In this document: piece by piece, positions 1 through 8,297 of the stretch
How positions within the stretch are numbered: position 1 is the stretch's first letter
How the letters are laid out: every line of letters begins with the position of its first letter
Notes under the pieces: model-generated
The model's database searches: none
What the model saw: the letters and a program-made list of their open reading frames with translations, nothing else
Told to the model about the DNA's origin: nothing
From: an uncultured Lachnospiraceae bacterium
Lineage (GTDB): Bacteria > Bacillota > Clostridia > Lachnospirales > Lachnospiraceae
Reading direction: 5' to 3'
Assembly (NCBI GenBank): GCA_946182825.1
Contig: CAMGZH010000004.1
Coordinates: 1 to 64,000 of the forward strand
DNA: 64,000 nucleotides
Program-made: the position numbers and the translations under genes

Positions 1-1
1 A

Positions 2-142
2 ATTCTTTCTTTCAATCAGGATAAGGCATCCTATTATCCGCGAGTTGTTGTGAAGAGTGAGAACTATAGCAAGCTCTGCCGGAATTTAAATGTTTCTGCC
101 GGTAAGAAGACCGGCTTTACTCTGATACTTCATATTAAGTGA
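2..142 (+). CDS. C-terminal fragment of an unknown protein, cut by the window edge
   Basis: Frame 2 is open from the window start to a TGA at 140-142 and gives 46 residues with the mixed composition of a real protein (it contains SYYPRVVV and ends in LILHIK). A bidirectional hairpin terminator follows 24 bases downstream, which fits the end of a transcription unit. The fragment is too short to assign to a family, and its start lies outside the window. Confidence 0.5.
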   Translation: MLSFNQDKASYYPRVVVKSENYSKLCRNLNVSAGKKTGFTLILHIK

Positions 143-166
143 TGGATACAAGCGGGTTACATAGAA

Positions 167-203
167 AACATCCTGTGGCTTATGTAAGTCACAGGATGTT
201 TTA
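167..203. terminator. Hairpin terminator between convergent genes
   Basis: Perfect 11-bp arms, AACATCCTGTG at 167-177 and its complement at 190-200, enclose a 12-base loop. The hairpin is followed by T residues on the plus strand and by TTTTC on the minus strand. It lies between the plus-strand fragment ending at 142 and the minus-strand gene ending at 218, so it can serve both. Confidence 0.8.
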
Positions 204-217
204 CGTTAACCGTTGAA

Positions 218-775
218 TTAGGAGGTTAGATCCCATATTCGTTTGCAAGGATAGTGTTCTCCAACCAGTTTCCAATGATCCTTTTGGATGTTAGGCCACG
301 AGTCAGGAGAAAATTGCGTTTTATAAATAATATAACCAATCTGGAATTTTTTTGTTTCTCCTTTTTTCAGTTTAACTTCCAGACTGGCATCATGAAGGAA
401 TGGCTGTATATCTTGAGATATACCGTTAGAGTAGTAGCTGTTTTCAAGATACAGTTGGAATAATGGCACTGTTTCCAGAGATGTTCCGGTATTTTTTACA
501 GAACCGTCAATGACAATGACATGATAATCTGCTGTATCTTGTTCCATACATTGTTTGAAGTCATTCCCATATTTTTTTTCTGCCTGTGAGGAGGTTAAGA
601 AGGTTTTCTTTGTTATTTTAAGTTTTGTTCCTTTCTGCAACGTACCCCATTGTCCGGATTGCGTTACTCGATTCTGTGCAGCAACTGTTTTTCGATTACA
701 TTGGGTAATAAGGAAAAGCAGGCACATAAGAGAACATACGGATGCCAATAGGATTTCGATCCGTTTTGTTTTCAT
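218..775 (-). CDS. Predicted membrane-anchored or lipoprotein, DUF5028-like
   Basis: The 185-residue product has a basic N-terminus (MKTKRIE), a hydrophobic stretch at about residues 8-24 and a possible lipobox ending at Cys26 (ITQC; Gln just before the Cys is unusual). The rest is an extracellular-type beta-rich domain with a VIVIDGSVKNTGTS segment. The gene upstream encodes a paralogous segment (YIVIDTTLRQKSGTK). The start codon overlaps the stop of that upstream gene by four bases (ATGA), which suggests translational coupling. The resemblance to DUF5028 and other DUF4352-like immunoglobulin-fold lipoproteins is from memory and tentative. Function is unknown. Confidence 0.6.
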   Translation of the reverse strand: MKTKRIEILLASVCSLMCLLFLITQCNRKTVAAQNRVTQSGQWGTLQKGTKLKITKKTFLTSSQAEKKYGNDFKQCMEQDTADYHVIVIDGSVKNTGTSLETVPLFQLYLENSYYSNGISQDIQPFLHDASLEVKLKKGETKKFQIGYIIYKTQFSPDSWPNIQKDHWKLVGEHYPCKRIWDLTS

Positions 776-1508
776 CTACGATCCTCCGGTTCTAAATAGA
801 TCAATCCATAGTTATCCGGTTTGTCATAATCCGGAGATTGTCCGCTCATGGTTACATCAAAAAAGAGTGGTTTCATCTCAGCGATTTCGGAATCTTCAAA
901 AGCAAAAATAAATTTTGTCCTTATATTGGTATCCTTTGGGAATGGATTGCAAAATACATCACTTGCCGCACGTTGTTTAGCTGTTAGATACTTTGAGAAA
1001 TAGGATACGGAAGTAGGGCACAACGTAGAGGAAAAAAATGAGATTTCTCGTTGTAGTGTGTAAGTTTAAAAGAGCACCAGTTAAGGGACTTTGTTCCGGA
1101 CTTTTGACGTAATGTTGTATCAATAACAATATAGGAGTAATTGCCAATGATTCGACCATGTTCATCAAGATCCGGTTGTTCTTCAGCTAAATCTTCCCAT
1201 CCCTTTTGTACCTTGGTTAGATAACAACGGTTAACCTTAACAGACATGCCACGAACGGTAATCCACTTGTGTTCCCGGACATGTGCAGCCTTGCCTGTTA
1301 TCTGGTCAAAGTAAGAATCTGTAAAAGGTACATTCTTGGGAGTTTTAGGAGAAGAATCTTTTTTTATCACATCTTTTTTAGGGATATTTTTTTCTTTTGA
1401 AGTTAAAGATTCATTTGTTGTATGGATGTTATTTGTTTTTGCAATTTGCCAGATTGTAAGTGTAGCAAGTATTACTACAAATCCAGCGAAGATATATCTT
1501 ATTTTCAT
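772..1508 (-). pseudogene. Paralogous surface protein gene with a frameshift in an A7 tract
   Basis: Two minus-strand frames together make one protein like its downstream neighbour. The first part (1508 down to about 1032) has a signal-anchor (residues 6-22), a Lys/Ser/Thr-rich stalk and a beta-rich domain. The second part, in the next frame, runs to 772 and ends in YLEPEDRR. The frames meet at a run of seven A (T on the coding strand) at 1032-1038. Changing that run by one base joins ...SHFF to SSTLCPTSVSYF... and gives a full-length protein of roughly 245 residues. The break is either a real decay or phase-variation event or a sequencing error in the homopolymer. A good promoter precedes it (1576-1604), so the operon is probably expressed. 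Confidence 0.6.
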
Positions 1509-1575
1509 GTATACTTTTTCTCCCTTAAAAAAATAACTTTGTTATATAAGTTTTGTACATGTACACTCCTGTTTC

Positions 1576-1604
1576 GTTATAGCACTTGTGATTTTTCTTG
1601 TCAA
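1576..1604 (-). promoter_or_regulatory. Promoter of the surface-protein operon
   Basis: On the minus strand TTGACA (1604-1599) is followed after 17 bases by TATAAC (1581-1576). This matches the sigma-A consensus at 11 of 12 positions and lies about 70 bases upstream of the first gene. Confidence 0.75.
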
Positions 1605-1640
1605 CAAGTTGAAAAAATTTAATTAATATCGGGTTATTGC

Positions 1641-1669
1641 TTGACAAAAAGGTAAATCAGGCCTAAAGT
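1641..1669 (+). promoter_or_regulatory. Promoter of the ABC exporter operon
   Basis: TTGACA (1641-1646), 17 bases, TAAAGT (1664-1669). It is divergent from the promoter at 1576-1604, with the two -35 boxes 36 bases apart. The start codon of the first exporter gene is only about 20 bases downstream, so the leader is very short. Confidence 0.65.
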
Positions 1670-1689
1670 GTTCAACGAAAAGGGAGGGA

Positions 1690-2484
1690 GTGGTAAATAT
1701 CGTAAAAAAGTTAACGAAGTATGGTACTTATGTTGTTATGGTGGTCCTACTAGTTCAACTTTCACACATAGCAATGCAGTTGGCAAGATATTCCGGTCAA
1801 CCGATGCCAGGATTTTTGCAATACATCGCAAGACTGTTTTCCGGTGCAGTACGAAGACAGAGGGGAAATCATCTTGAGATTCCATATGAGTGGTTATCTG
1901 TTCAGATTCTTTATGTTCTCGGTTTATGTGGAATGATTACATCGGATTTTAACGATTCGATTGGATGGATAAAGATTTGCCGGAAGAATCGGCTGTATTG
2001 GTGGAATCAAAAGGTGTTAGCGCTATTTCTCTATTCGACAGAGTTTTTTATTGTTTTATATGGGCTAACAGGGCTGTTTGCTTTTTTTCTTGGAGAGAGG
2101 GGGAGAACGTATTCTCAGATATGGATACAGAATTATGGAAATCATAGTGTATTCCGGTATTCTATTATCTGTCAGATTATTCTGGAATACATGATTTGTT
2201 TTTTGATGGGATTGTTCCATTTGGTACTAGAGATGTATACCAGATCTGCTTTTTCTGTTTTCATTAGTCTTTCGATGATTCTTCTTTCGATTTTCCCGGA
2301 TGTATGTCGATATAGTTTTTTTCAATTGACGATGTTTTCGTGGAATTATGAGAGGCTTTGTAAAATAGAAGCGGGACAAAGAGTTTTGTTTGGCATTTTA
2401 TTCCCGGTCTGTATAACGGGAGGGATAATATCTGTTCTTTATTTTTTAGGGAGAAAGAAGGGAAGTAAAATTGAATTCTACTAA
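1690..2484 (+). CDS. ABC-type exporter membrane protein 1
   Basis: The product has 264 residues and several hydrophobic segments (around residues 13-30, 70-85, 105-130, 160-185, 190-210 and 235-255), as expected for a permease-like subunit. It shows no family motif that I recognise. It is the first of four overlapping genes (14-base overlaps) that end in an ABC ATPase, so it is probably a transmembrane partner of that ATPase. The GTG start at 1690 lies only two bases after an AGGGAGG, which is too close for an ideal ribosome binding site. ATG at 1738 is a possible alternative start. The gene is A+T-rich like the rest of this operon. Confidence 0.6.
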   Translation: MVNIVKKLTKYGTYVVMVVLLVQLSHIAMQLARYSGQPMPGFLQYIARLFSGAVRRQRGNHLEIPYEWLSVQILYVLGLCGMITSDFNDSIGWIKICRKNRLYWWNQKVLALFLYSTEFFIVLYGLTGLFAFFLGERGRTYSQIWIQNYGNHSVFRYSIICQIILEYMICFLMGLFHLVLEMYTRSAFSVFISLSMILLSIFPDVCRYSFFQLTMFSWNYERLCKIEAGQRVLFGILFPVCITGGIISVLYFLGRKKGSKIEFY

Positions 2485-3283
2485 GTTGGGGAGAAGATTG
2501 TATGTTTCCATGGTTATTAGAAAATGGAAGTCGCCTTTTTTTGTAAGTATGTTTCTTGTCTTATTAGGTATCGCTGTTTATCAGGGGATTACTGTTTTGA
2601 TCAGTGGGAAGACCATGACGAATTATGGGATTCCGGTAAGTCTATATATTTCATGGCTTGGAGCACAGCTGATTGACAAATATACCTATTGGTATTTCTT
2701 TTTGGGTCCATTTGTTGCAATTTCTTATTATGTGGTCTCTTTTGCAAGAGATCGGAGCAAGGGATACTGGATACAGGAGAGTATTATGGTTGGAAGACGG
2801 AAAGCGGCTGTGATCAAAGGGGCTCATATTTTTCTTGGAAGTGCAGTTACATTTGTACTTCCATTGATGGTTAATTTTATCCTGGTGGCTGTATTTCGTC
2901 CGGCACTGCTTCCGGAACCGTTGATTGCAATTGGTCCGTCCCCAAAGTTTTTGGGATGTGCCTTGTATTATTGTCATCCTCTTACGTATTGTCTGCTGTA
3001 TCTTCTGTTTGACGGGGTTTTTGTCGGAACTCTGTCGCTTGCAGGTTGTTTGCTTGCCAGAATTGTTCAAAATGGAGCAGCCAGTGTGGGAATTCTGTTT
3101 GGTATATTCTATTTGTTCTTTTTGACGGGGGGATTCACGGATTTGAATGATCTGGATCCTTCGTTGTTTCTTGTCCCGGGAAATGGATTGGCTACACCGT
3201 GGCCTGTGGTTGTAACTGTTGGAATGGCTATGGTTACGTTGATAGTAACAGTTTGGATGGGATGTCGCGATGAAGATCTCTAG
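2471..3283 (+). CDS. ABC-type exporter membrane protein 2
   Basis: A 270-residue membrane protein with about six hydrophobic segments, including one near residues 20-40 and one at the C-terminus. It overlaps the previous and next genes by 14 bases each. The TTG start at 2471 is chosen because a GAAGGGAAG sequence sits 5-6 bases upstream; an internal ATG at 2510 is a weaker alternative. It resembles the ABC-2 type permeases that pair with a single small ATPase, as in bacteriocin-immunity (LanEG-like) exporters, but no signature residue proves this. Substrate unknown. Confidence 0.6.
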   Translation: MNSTKLGRRLYVSMVIRKWKSPFFVSMFLVLLGIAVYQGITVLISGKTMTNYGIPVSLYISWLGAQLIDKYTYWYFFLGPFVAISYYVVSFARDRSKGYWIQESIMVGRRKAAVIKGAHIFLGSAVTFVLPLMVNFILVAVFRPALLPEPLIAIGPSPKFLGCALYYCHPLTYCLLYLLFDGVFVGTLSLAGCLLARIVQNGAASVGILFGIFYLFFLTGGFTDLNDLDPSLFLVPGNGLATPWPVVVTVGMAMVTLIVTVWMGCRDEDL

Positions 3284-4001
3284 AATAAAAGGAATATTAT
3301 TATTATCGTTCGTTCAAATTATTTGTGTGATAGGATATGCGGCACTTTCTATTATGAAGCAATCGTCCTTTACCTGGGATAACTACTCTTTTATGGACTT
3401 TTATACGAATATTAACCGTGGAAGAGATTTTTTCTGGACATTATTTATTTCAATGTTACTTGGATATGTGTTGATGTTATCTCCGATGAGTAATAGCAAC
3501 CGGTTGTTGATTTACGGAAGTCGAAAAAGGATCTTCTGGCGGTCATTTTTGTATACGATTCTTTATACCGTATGGAGTATAGGTATTGTTCTTTTGTCCG
3601 TGGCAGCAGTCAGCGTTTTTTTAGGGAAGCCGTTTTATAACTGGAAGGAATATGGGAGCTATTACAACGTAACAATGGGAAAGATTAATCCGTATCCTCT
3701 GTTTCTGATTTTAGGTTTGCAGGTGTTTCTTCTTATTATAAGAGGGATTATTTTTGGGTGTCTTATTCTTATGACTTCATATAAGAAGTTACTGAGTGGA
3801 CTGTTTATGTGCATTACCATTGGTATGGTGGATTTTTTACAGAATAGGGTATTGTTATTTTTACGTTTGACCTCGCTGGATTTTTCTTTTTGGAATGGTT
3901 CGATAGGAGAAAAAGTGTTTCGGCTGGTTATATCGGTTGGTAGTGCAATTGTATTGACATTTGTAGCCTATCAGGTTGTGAAAAGAAGGGAATATGTATA
4001 G
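3270..4001 (+). CDS. ABC-type exporter membrane protein 3
   Basis: A 243-residue protein with about six hydrophobic segments (for example residues 7-25, 55-72, 93-115, 140-165 and 215-235) and a basic C-terminal tail. It starts with ATG inside the end of the preceding gene and stops directly before the ATPase start at 4002. Tight packing, size and topology suggest a permease subunit of the same exporter. The three membrane proteins differ from each other in sequence, so how they assemble cannot be read here. Confidence 0.6.
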   Translation: MKISRIKGILLLSFVQIICVIGYAALSIMKQSSFTWDNYSFMDFYTNINRGRDFFWTLFISMLLGYVLMLSPMSNSNRLLIYGSRKRIFWRSFLYTILYTVWSIGIVLLSVAAVSVFLGKPFYNWKEYGSYYNVTMGKINPYPLFLILGLQVFLLIIRGIIFGCLILMTSYKKLLSGLFMCITIGMVDFLQNRVLLFLRLTSLDFSFWNGSIGEKVFRLVISVGSAIVLTFVAYQVVKRREYV

Positions 4002-4649
4002 ATGTATATTGAAGTAAGTGATGTATCGAAGACAATTAAGGGAATCAAGGTGTTAGATCATATTACGCTTTCTCTATCGACCGGAAAGATTTATGGAATA
4101 CAAGGAAAAAACGGATCTGGTAAGACCATGTTGCTTCGTGCCATCAGTGGACTGATTTTTCCTGATCAGGGTAGGGTCACCATCGATGGGAATGTCATTG
4201 GAAAAGATCTTGATTTTCCAAGGGATATGGGGATTTTGATTGGCTATCCGGATTTTATTTCCTATCTGTCTGCCTTCGATAATTTAAAGCAATTAAATCA
4301 TATTCGTAAGAGGTCTAGCGAAGAGCGGATGCATGAGGTACTTAGAGAGGTTGGTTTAGAGGATGCGGGGGATAAGATCTTCCGTCGTTTTTCCATGGGA
4401 ATGAAACAGAAGCTGGGAATTGCTGCCGCTCTAATGGACCATCCGAAGCTTTTGATTCTGGATGAGCCGACCAACGCGCTGGACAGGGAAAGTGTGGCAA
4501 AATTAAGAAATCTTCTAATCAAAGAGAAGGAGAGAGGAAGTTGTATCCTTCTCTCCTCCCATGATAAAGAAGAAATCGAAGCCTTATCTGACGAAGTCAT
4601 TCAGATGGAAGACGGTAAGATAATCGAATCTTTCGCTGTCGATAGATGA
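4002..4649 (+). CDS. ABC transporter ATP-binding subunit
   Basis: A 215-residue nucleotide-binding domain. Walker A is GKNGSGKT (residues 35-42). The C-loop is degenerate (RFSMGMKQ, where LSGGQ-like would be typical of importers; SxGM is common in ABC-2 exporters). Walker B is LLILDEP, with a D-loop NALD and a switch His in SSHDKEE. It powers the exporter made by the three upstream membrane proteins. Its last 53 bases are also the 3' coding end of the MATE gene on the other strand, and there is no terminator between the two convergent genes. Confidence 0.85.
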   Translation: MYIEVSDVSKTIKGIKVLDHITLSLSTGKIYGIQGKNGSGKTMLLRAISGLIFPDQGRVTIDGNVIGKDLDFPRDMGILIGYPDFISYLSAFDNLKQLNHIRKRSSEERMHEVLREVGLEDAGDKIFRRFSMGMKQKLGIAAALMDHPKLLILDEPTNALDRESVAKLRNLLIKEKERGSCILLSSHDKEEIEALSDEVIQMEDGKIIESFAVDR

Positions 4650-5970
4650 AATATATCAGAATGATAACTGAGCAGATACTCCAGCTGATTGGGTAACAAT
4701 ACAGGATCGTGACAACTTCTGCATGGGGCACCAGAAATTTGACCCAGATGATTCGATAGATGCAGATGCCTACGATGTTCGTGATGGTGGAAACCATAAC
4801 ATAGTTTTCTGCCCGCAGAGTGGAACTGAGTATCTCAGAGATGGCAAAGACCCAGTAGAAGGGGGCAATATCTCTGGACATGGTGATTCCAATCCGGATC
4901 ACATTCGTATCTTTGGTGAAGATCATCAGAAGGTACGGGGCATATATAAGGACAAGGCCACCGAGAAGGAGGGCGGTTATGATTTCCATTGCCAGCACCT
5001 CCCGGGTGGCTTTTTTGATACGGTCCCACTTTCCAGCTCCGTAATTTTGTCCTACAAATGTGGTAATGGATACGGAGAAGGCCTGATTGATCATCCACCA
5101 TAGTCCATCGATTCTTCCATAGGCCGTCCATGCCGCGATAACATCAACACCTCTGGAGTTTAGGGTGGACTGAACGATCATATTGGAGACAGAGAACATA
5201 CTTCCGGCGATTGCAGTAGGAAGGCCGATCTTTAAGATACGGCCAAGCATTCTCGGATTCATATGAAGCCTATGAAAGGACAGTCGCATACCGACTGTCT
5301 TTTTCATTAGAAGCCATGTGATGAGAAGGGCCGATATTCCCTGGGAAATATCGGTTGCAATGGCTGCGCCCAGGACACCCAGGTGTAGTGCCCAAACGAA
5401 GATTAAATCCAATACCACATTGACACTGCAGCAGACCATAAGAATATACAAAGGCCTCTTGGAGTCTCCAATGGCTCGAAGAATACCGGCTCCGATGTTG
5501 TAGATCAAAGTCAGAACAAGTCCCCCCATCAGGACACGTACATAGGTGGAAGAACTGTTTAGCAGATTGGACGGTGTTTTCAGTAGGATCAGAAAAGATC
5601 TCGCAACCATAATTCCAATGATACCAAGGAGGATTCCTCCTACAAGAGCAAAAGTGTAGGCGGTATGTAGAGCGTCGTCTACTTTCTTATCTTCTTTTGC
5701 ACCGTAGTGTTGGGCGATGATGACGGTAGCTCCGGTGGATAATCCCATAAAGAAACTGAAGATGAAATTCAGAATCTGACCGGAAGACCCTCCGACGCTG
5801 GCTAAAGCCTCCTTGCCGGCGAATTTACCCACAACAGCGGCGTCAAAGGTATTATATAGCTGCTGAAAAAAAGCGCCTATTAATATAGGAAAGAAAAAAA
5901 TCAGAATCTGCTTCCAGATGACGCCGGTTGTGATTGGATTGGTATCTTTTTTTAGGATTTGTTCTGACAT
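4597..5970 (-). CDS. MATE family multidrug/Na+ exporter
   Basis: A 457-residue integral membrane protein with about 12 hydrophobic helices. It has the typical MATE organisation: FFFPILIGAFFQQLYNTFDA in helix 1, then the VGKFAGKEALASVGGS and STGATVIIAQHYGA segments, repeated in the second half (FVGQNYGAGKWDRIKKAT). MATE proteins export cationic drugs or metabolites using Na+ or H+ gradients. ATG at 5970 is chosen over 5988 because GAGG lies six bases before it. The stop overlaps the convergent ABC ATPase gene by 53 bases. The promoter is at 6012-6040. Confidence 0.9.
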   Translation of the reverse strand: MSEQILKKDTNPITTGVIWKQILIFFFPILIGAFFQQLYNTFDAAVVGKFAGKEALASVGGSSGQILNFIFSFFMGLSTGATVIIAQHYGAKEDKKVDDALHTAYTFALVGGILLGIIGIMVARSFLILLKTPSNLLNSSSTYVRVLMGGLVLTLIYNIGAGILRAIGDSKRPLYILMVCCSVNVVLDLIFVWALHLGVLGAAIATDISQGISALLITWLLMKKTVGMRLSFHRLHMNPRMLGRILKIGLPTAIAGSMFSVSNMIVQSTLNSRGVDVIAAWTAYGRIDGLWWMINQAFSVSITTFVGQNYGAGKWDRIKKATREVLAMEIITALLLGGLVLIYAPYLLMIFTKDTNVIRIGITMSRDIAPFYWVFAISEILSSTLRAENYVMVSTITNIVGICIYRIIWVKFLVPHAEVVTILYCYPISWSICSVIILIYFIYRQRKIRLSYRLPSE

Positions 5971-6011
5971 GGCTAACCTCAATTTCATAATGTATCTACG
6001 AAAACTAGCCT

Positions 6012-6040
6012 ATTTTACCACCCGCTTCTACATGATTCAA
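6012..6040 (-). promoter_or_regulatory. Promoter of the MATE gene
   Basis: Minus strand TTGAAT (6040-6035), 17 bases, TAAAAT (6017-6012), about 40 bases before the chosen start codon. Confidence 0.6.
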
Positions 6041-6125
6041 GCAGGCGGAAGAAAAATCATGGAAAACACAGGGGAGCTTTTTCTATAAAATCTGTTTACA
6101 GGGGTTAAAAAGTCTGAAAATATCA

Positions 6126-6154
6126 TTGTAACAAAAAAATAGATTGTTTATAAT
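6126..6154 (+). promoter_or_regulatory. Promoter of the polyphosphate:AMP phosphotransferase gene
   Basis: TTGTAA (6126-6131), 17 bases, TATAAT (6149-6154). The expected transcription start near 6161 rules out the in-frame codons at 6144 and 6153 as starts and supports ATG 6210. Confidence 0.7.
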
Positions 6155-6209
6155 GAAAAAAAGTGGGTACGAAGCATCTAAACAGTTACAGAATGAGAAA
6201 GGGGCATAT

Positions 6210-7694
6210 ATGCTGAAGGAAGTTGCACTGCAGAGCGAACCTGCGGAAGAAGAATTACAGGCCCAGCTTCAGATAGAGAAGGCGAAGCTGGCAGGTTATC
6301 AGAACAAGATTAAAGAGGCAAAACTGCCGGTGATGGTGATTTTCGAGGGATGGGGGGCTGCCGGTAAGGGAAGTGTCATCGGTAAGGTAATCCGGAATAT
6401 TGATCCCAGATTCTTTAAGGTCACTTCCATGGAGGTGGCTCCCACGAAGGAAGAGAAGCGGTATCCTTTTATGCATCGTTATATGAAGGTGATTCCTGAG
6501 GCGGGAAAGTTTGCCTTCTTTGATACCTTCTGGATGAAGGAGGTCGTAACGGGGGTTCGTAACCATTCGCTGGAGGAGGATACCTACCGGAAGAGGATCG
6601 AAAGTATCAACGGTACAGAACGTTCTCTTCATGATAATGGTTATCTGATCATTAAGTTCTTCTTTGAGATCGATAAGAAGGAACAGAAGAAGAGACTTAA
6701 GGCTTTGGAAGAGGATAAGAATGCCAAGTGGCGTGTTAGTGCGTCGGATGAGGATGAGAATAAGAACTACGAGGATTATGAGAAGATCTACGACAGGTTC
6801 TTAGAGGATACCAACCAGCCGGGAGCCCCTTGGTATATCATCGATGCGAAGAAGAAAAAGTGGGCACTGCTCCAGGTCCTTTCCTATTTAAATCAGGGAA
6901 TCGATACAGCACTTAAGAACCATGCCATGGCATCTCCCATTCTTCAGAATCCCTATCCTCTGGTTAAGATGCCGAAGCTGGATGAGGTGACCCTGGAGGA
7001 TAAGGTCTTAACAGATGAGGAGTATGAAAGCCGGCTTAAGTCTCTACAGAAGGAACTGGGCGAACTTCACAATAAGCTGTACCGTAAGAAGATTCCTGTG
7101 ATTATCGCCTACGAAGGCTGGGATGCAGCCGGTAAAGGCGGCAATATCAAGCGAATTGCCGGAGCACTGGATCCGCGAGGCTATGAGGTGATACCGATTG
7201 CAAGTCCCGAGCCACACGAGAAGGCCAGACATTTCCTTTGGCGTTTCTGGAATCATATTCCCAAGGACGGTCATATCGCAATCTTTGATCGTACCTGGTA
7301 TGGCCGTGTTATGGTGGAGCGGTTGGAAGGTTTCTGTTCTGAGAATGATTGGCAGAGAGCCTATCATGAGATCAATGAATTCGAGAAGGAACTGACGGAC
7401 TGGGGTGCTGTTGTGATTAAGTTCTGGGTACAAATCGATAACAAGACCCAGTTGGATCGTTTCACAGAGAGGCAGAACACACCGGAGAAGCAGTGGAAGA
7501 TTACAGATGAGGATTGGCGTAACCGGGAGAAATGGGACCAGTACGAGGATGCGGTGAATGAAATGCTCCAGAAGACCTCCACTTCCTTTGCCCCCTGGCG
7601 GATCCTGGAATCAAATGATAAGAAATATGCAAGGATTAAGGCACTTGAAATCGTAATTGATGAGATCAAGAAAGCGACAAAGAAGAAAGAATAA
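6210..7694 (+). CDS. pap: Polyphosphate:AMP phosphotransferase (two-domain PPK2, class II)
   Basis: The 494-residue protein is a tandem fusion of two PPK2 P-loop kinase domains, the layout of class II PPK2 enzymes that make ADP from AMP and polyphosphate in the cytosol. The N-terminal domain has Walker A GWGAAGKGS (residues 47-55). The C-terminal domain has GWDAAGKGG (303-311) and the lid/Walker B segment FDRTWYGR (359-366), which contains the catalytic-type Asp-Arg. The matching N-terminal segment reads FDTFWMKE (104-111) and lacks that Arg, so the N-terminal half is probably not catalytic, as described for the family. The start follows GAAAGGGG by five bases. The gene stands alone between its own promoter and a terminator. 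Confidence 0.92.
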   Translation: MLKEVALQSEPAEEELQAQLQIEKAKLAGYQNKIKEAKLPVMVIFEGWGAAGKGSVIGKVIRNIDPRFFKVTSMEVAPTKEEKRYPFMHRYMKVIPEAGKFAFFDTFWMKEVVTGVRNHSLEEDTYRKRIESINGTERSLHDNGYLIIKFFFEIDKKEQKKRLKALEEDKNAKWRVSASDEDENKNYEDYEKIYDRFLEDTNQPGAPWYIIDAKKKKWALLQVLSYLNQGIDTALKNHAMASPILQNPYPLVKMPKLDEVTLEDKVLTDEEYESRLKSLQKELGELHNKLYRKKIPVIIAYEGWDAAGKGGNIKRIAGALDPRGYEVIPIASPEPHEKARHFLWRFWNHIPKDGHIAIFDRTWYGRVMVERLEGFCSENDWQRAYHEINEFEKELTDWGAVVIKFWVQIDNKTQLDRFTERQNTPEKQWKITDEDWRNREKWDQYEDAVNEMLQKTSTSFAPWRILESNDKKYARIKALEIVIDEIKKATKKKE

Positions 7695-7696
7695 GG

Positions 7697-7760
7697 AAAG
7701 GGGGCTTCGCTTCAGATACAAGGATCTGGGCGAAGCCCCTTTTGGGTGATTTTTTTGTTA
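7697..7760. terminator. Terminator between pap and the lipoprotein gene
   Basis: Arms AAAGGGGGCTTCGC (7697-7710) and GCGAAGCCCCTTT (7731-7743) form a strong GC-rich stem with one bulge. A T7 run lies slightly downstream on the plus strand. The hairpin sits between convergent genes. Confidence 0.75.
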
Positions 7761-8225
7761 CTTTTCTAAATCAGAGACGTAATCCTTAAGAAAAGCCTCG
7801 GTATCCTTAGAATAGTATTTGCTGTTGTTTAAGTTAGCCACAAGTGTATGCTCCTTAAAATCTGTAATGATATAGTAGCGTACGTCTGGGTATTGAGCAG
7901 TTTTCTTTCCTTCCTCAGCAGGAGTAAGAGACTGTGCCACATTGGCCAGATAGCATTTGTACTGCTTGGATTCGAATACGAGCTTGCTGTCTTTAAGACT
8001 GAAGTCTTTACCGAAATATTGTGCGACAACATCCTCTATGGTTGAAGCGTTGTCTTCATTTGTATCGAGTAAAATGGTACCGACCACTTTGTCCTGATAG
8101 TAGATCCCGTCTGCGATAATCCTATAATCGGAAGATGCAGAATGGCCGCAGCCGATGAAAAGAAATGCAGAAAGTAGGATTGCAAGCGATGTGATCATGT
8201 TCTTATAAGTCTTTTTTTGATTCAT
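7758..8225 (-). CDS. Small predicted lipoprotein of unknown function
   Basis: The 155-residue product has a lipoprotein signal peptide (hydrophobic residues 12-24, lipobox FIGC, Cys26), so it should be anchored on the outer face of the membrane. The mature part is hydrophilic and shows no domain that I recognise. It contains a short charged segment ending in FLKDYVSDLEK. It is divergent from the gene at 8426 and shares a control region with it that contains two 12-bp direct repeats. An ATG preceded by AAAGGAG starts the gene. Confidence 0.65.
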   Translation of the reverse strand: MNQKKTYKNMITSLAILLSAFLFIGCGHSASSDYRIIADGIYYQDKVVGTILLDTNEDNASTIEDVVAQYFGKDFSLKDSKLVFESKQYKCYLANVAQSLTPAEEGKKTAQYPDVRYYIITDFKEHTLVANLNNSKYYSKDTEAFLKDYVSDLEK

Positions 8226-8297
8226 TATATACTCCTTTCAGATGGGACAAAATACTCCGATGGATATTGTAACGTTTCAGTAGAAAAAGTAAAGTGT

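Noticed and set aside
5971..5988. Longer N-terminus for the MATE protein starting at 5988
   Set aside because: No ribosome binding site precedes that ATG, whereas GAGG lies six bases before ATG 5970.
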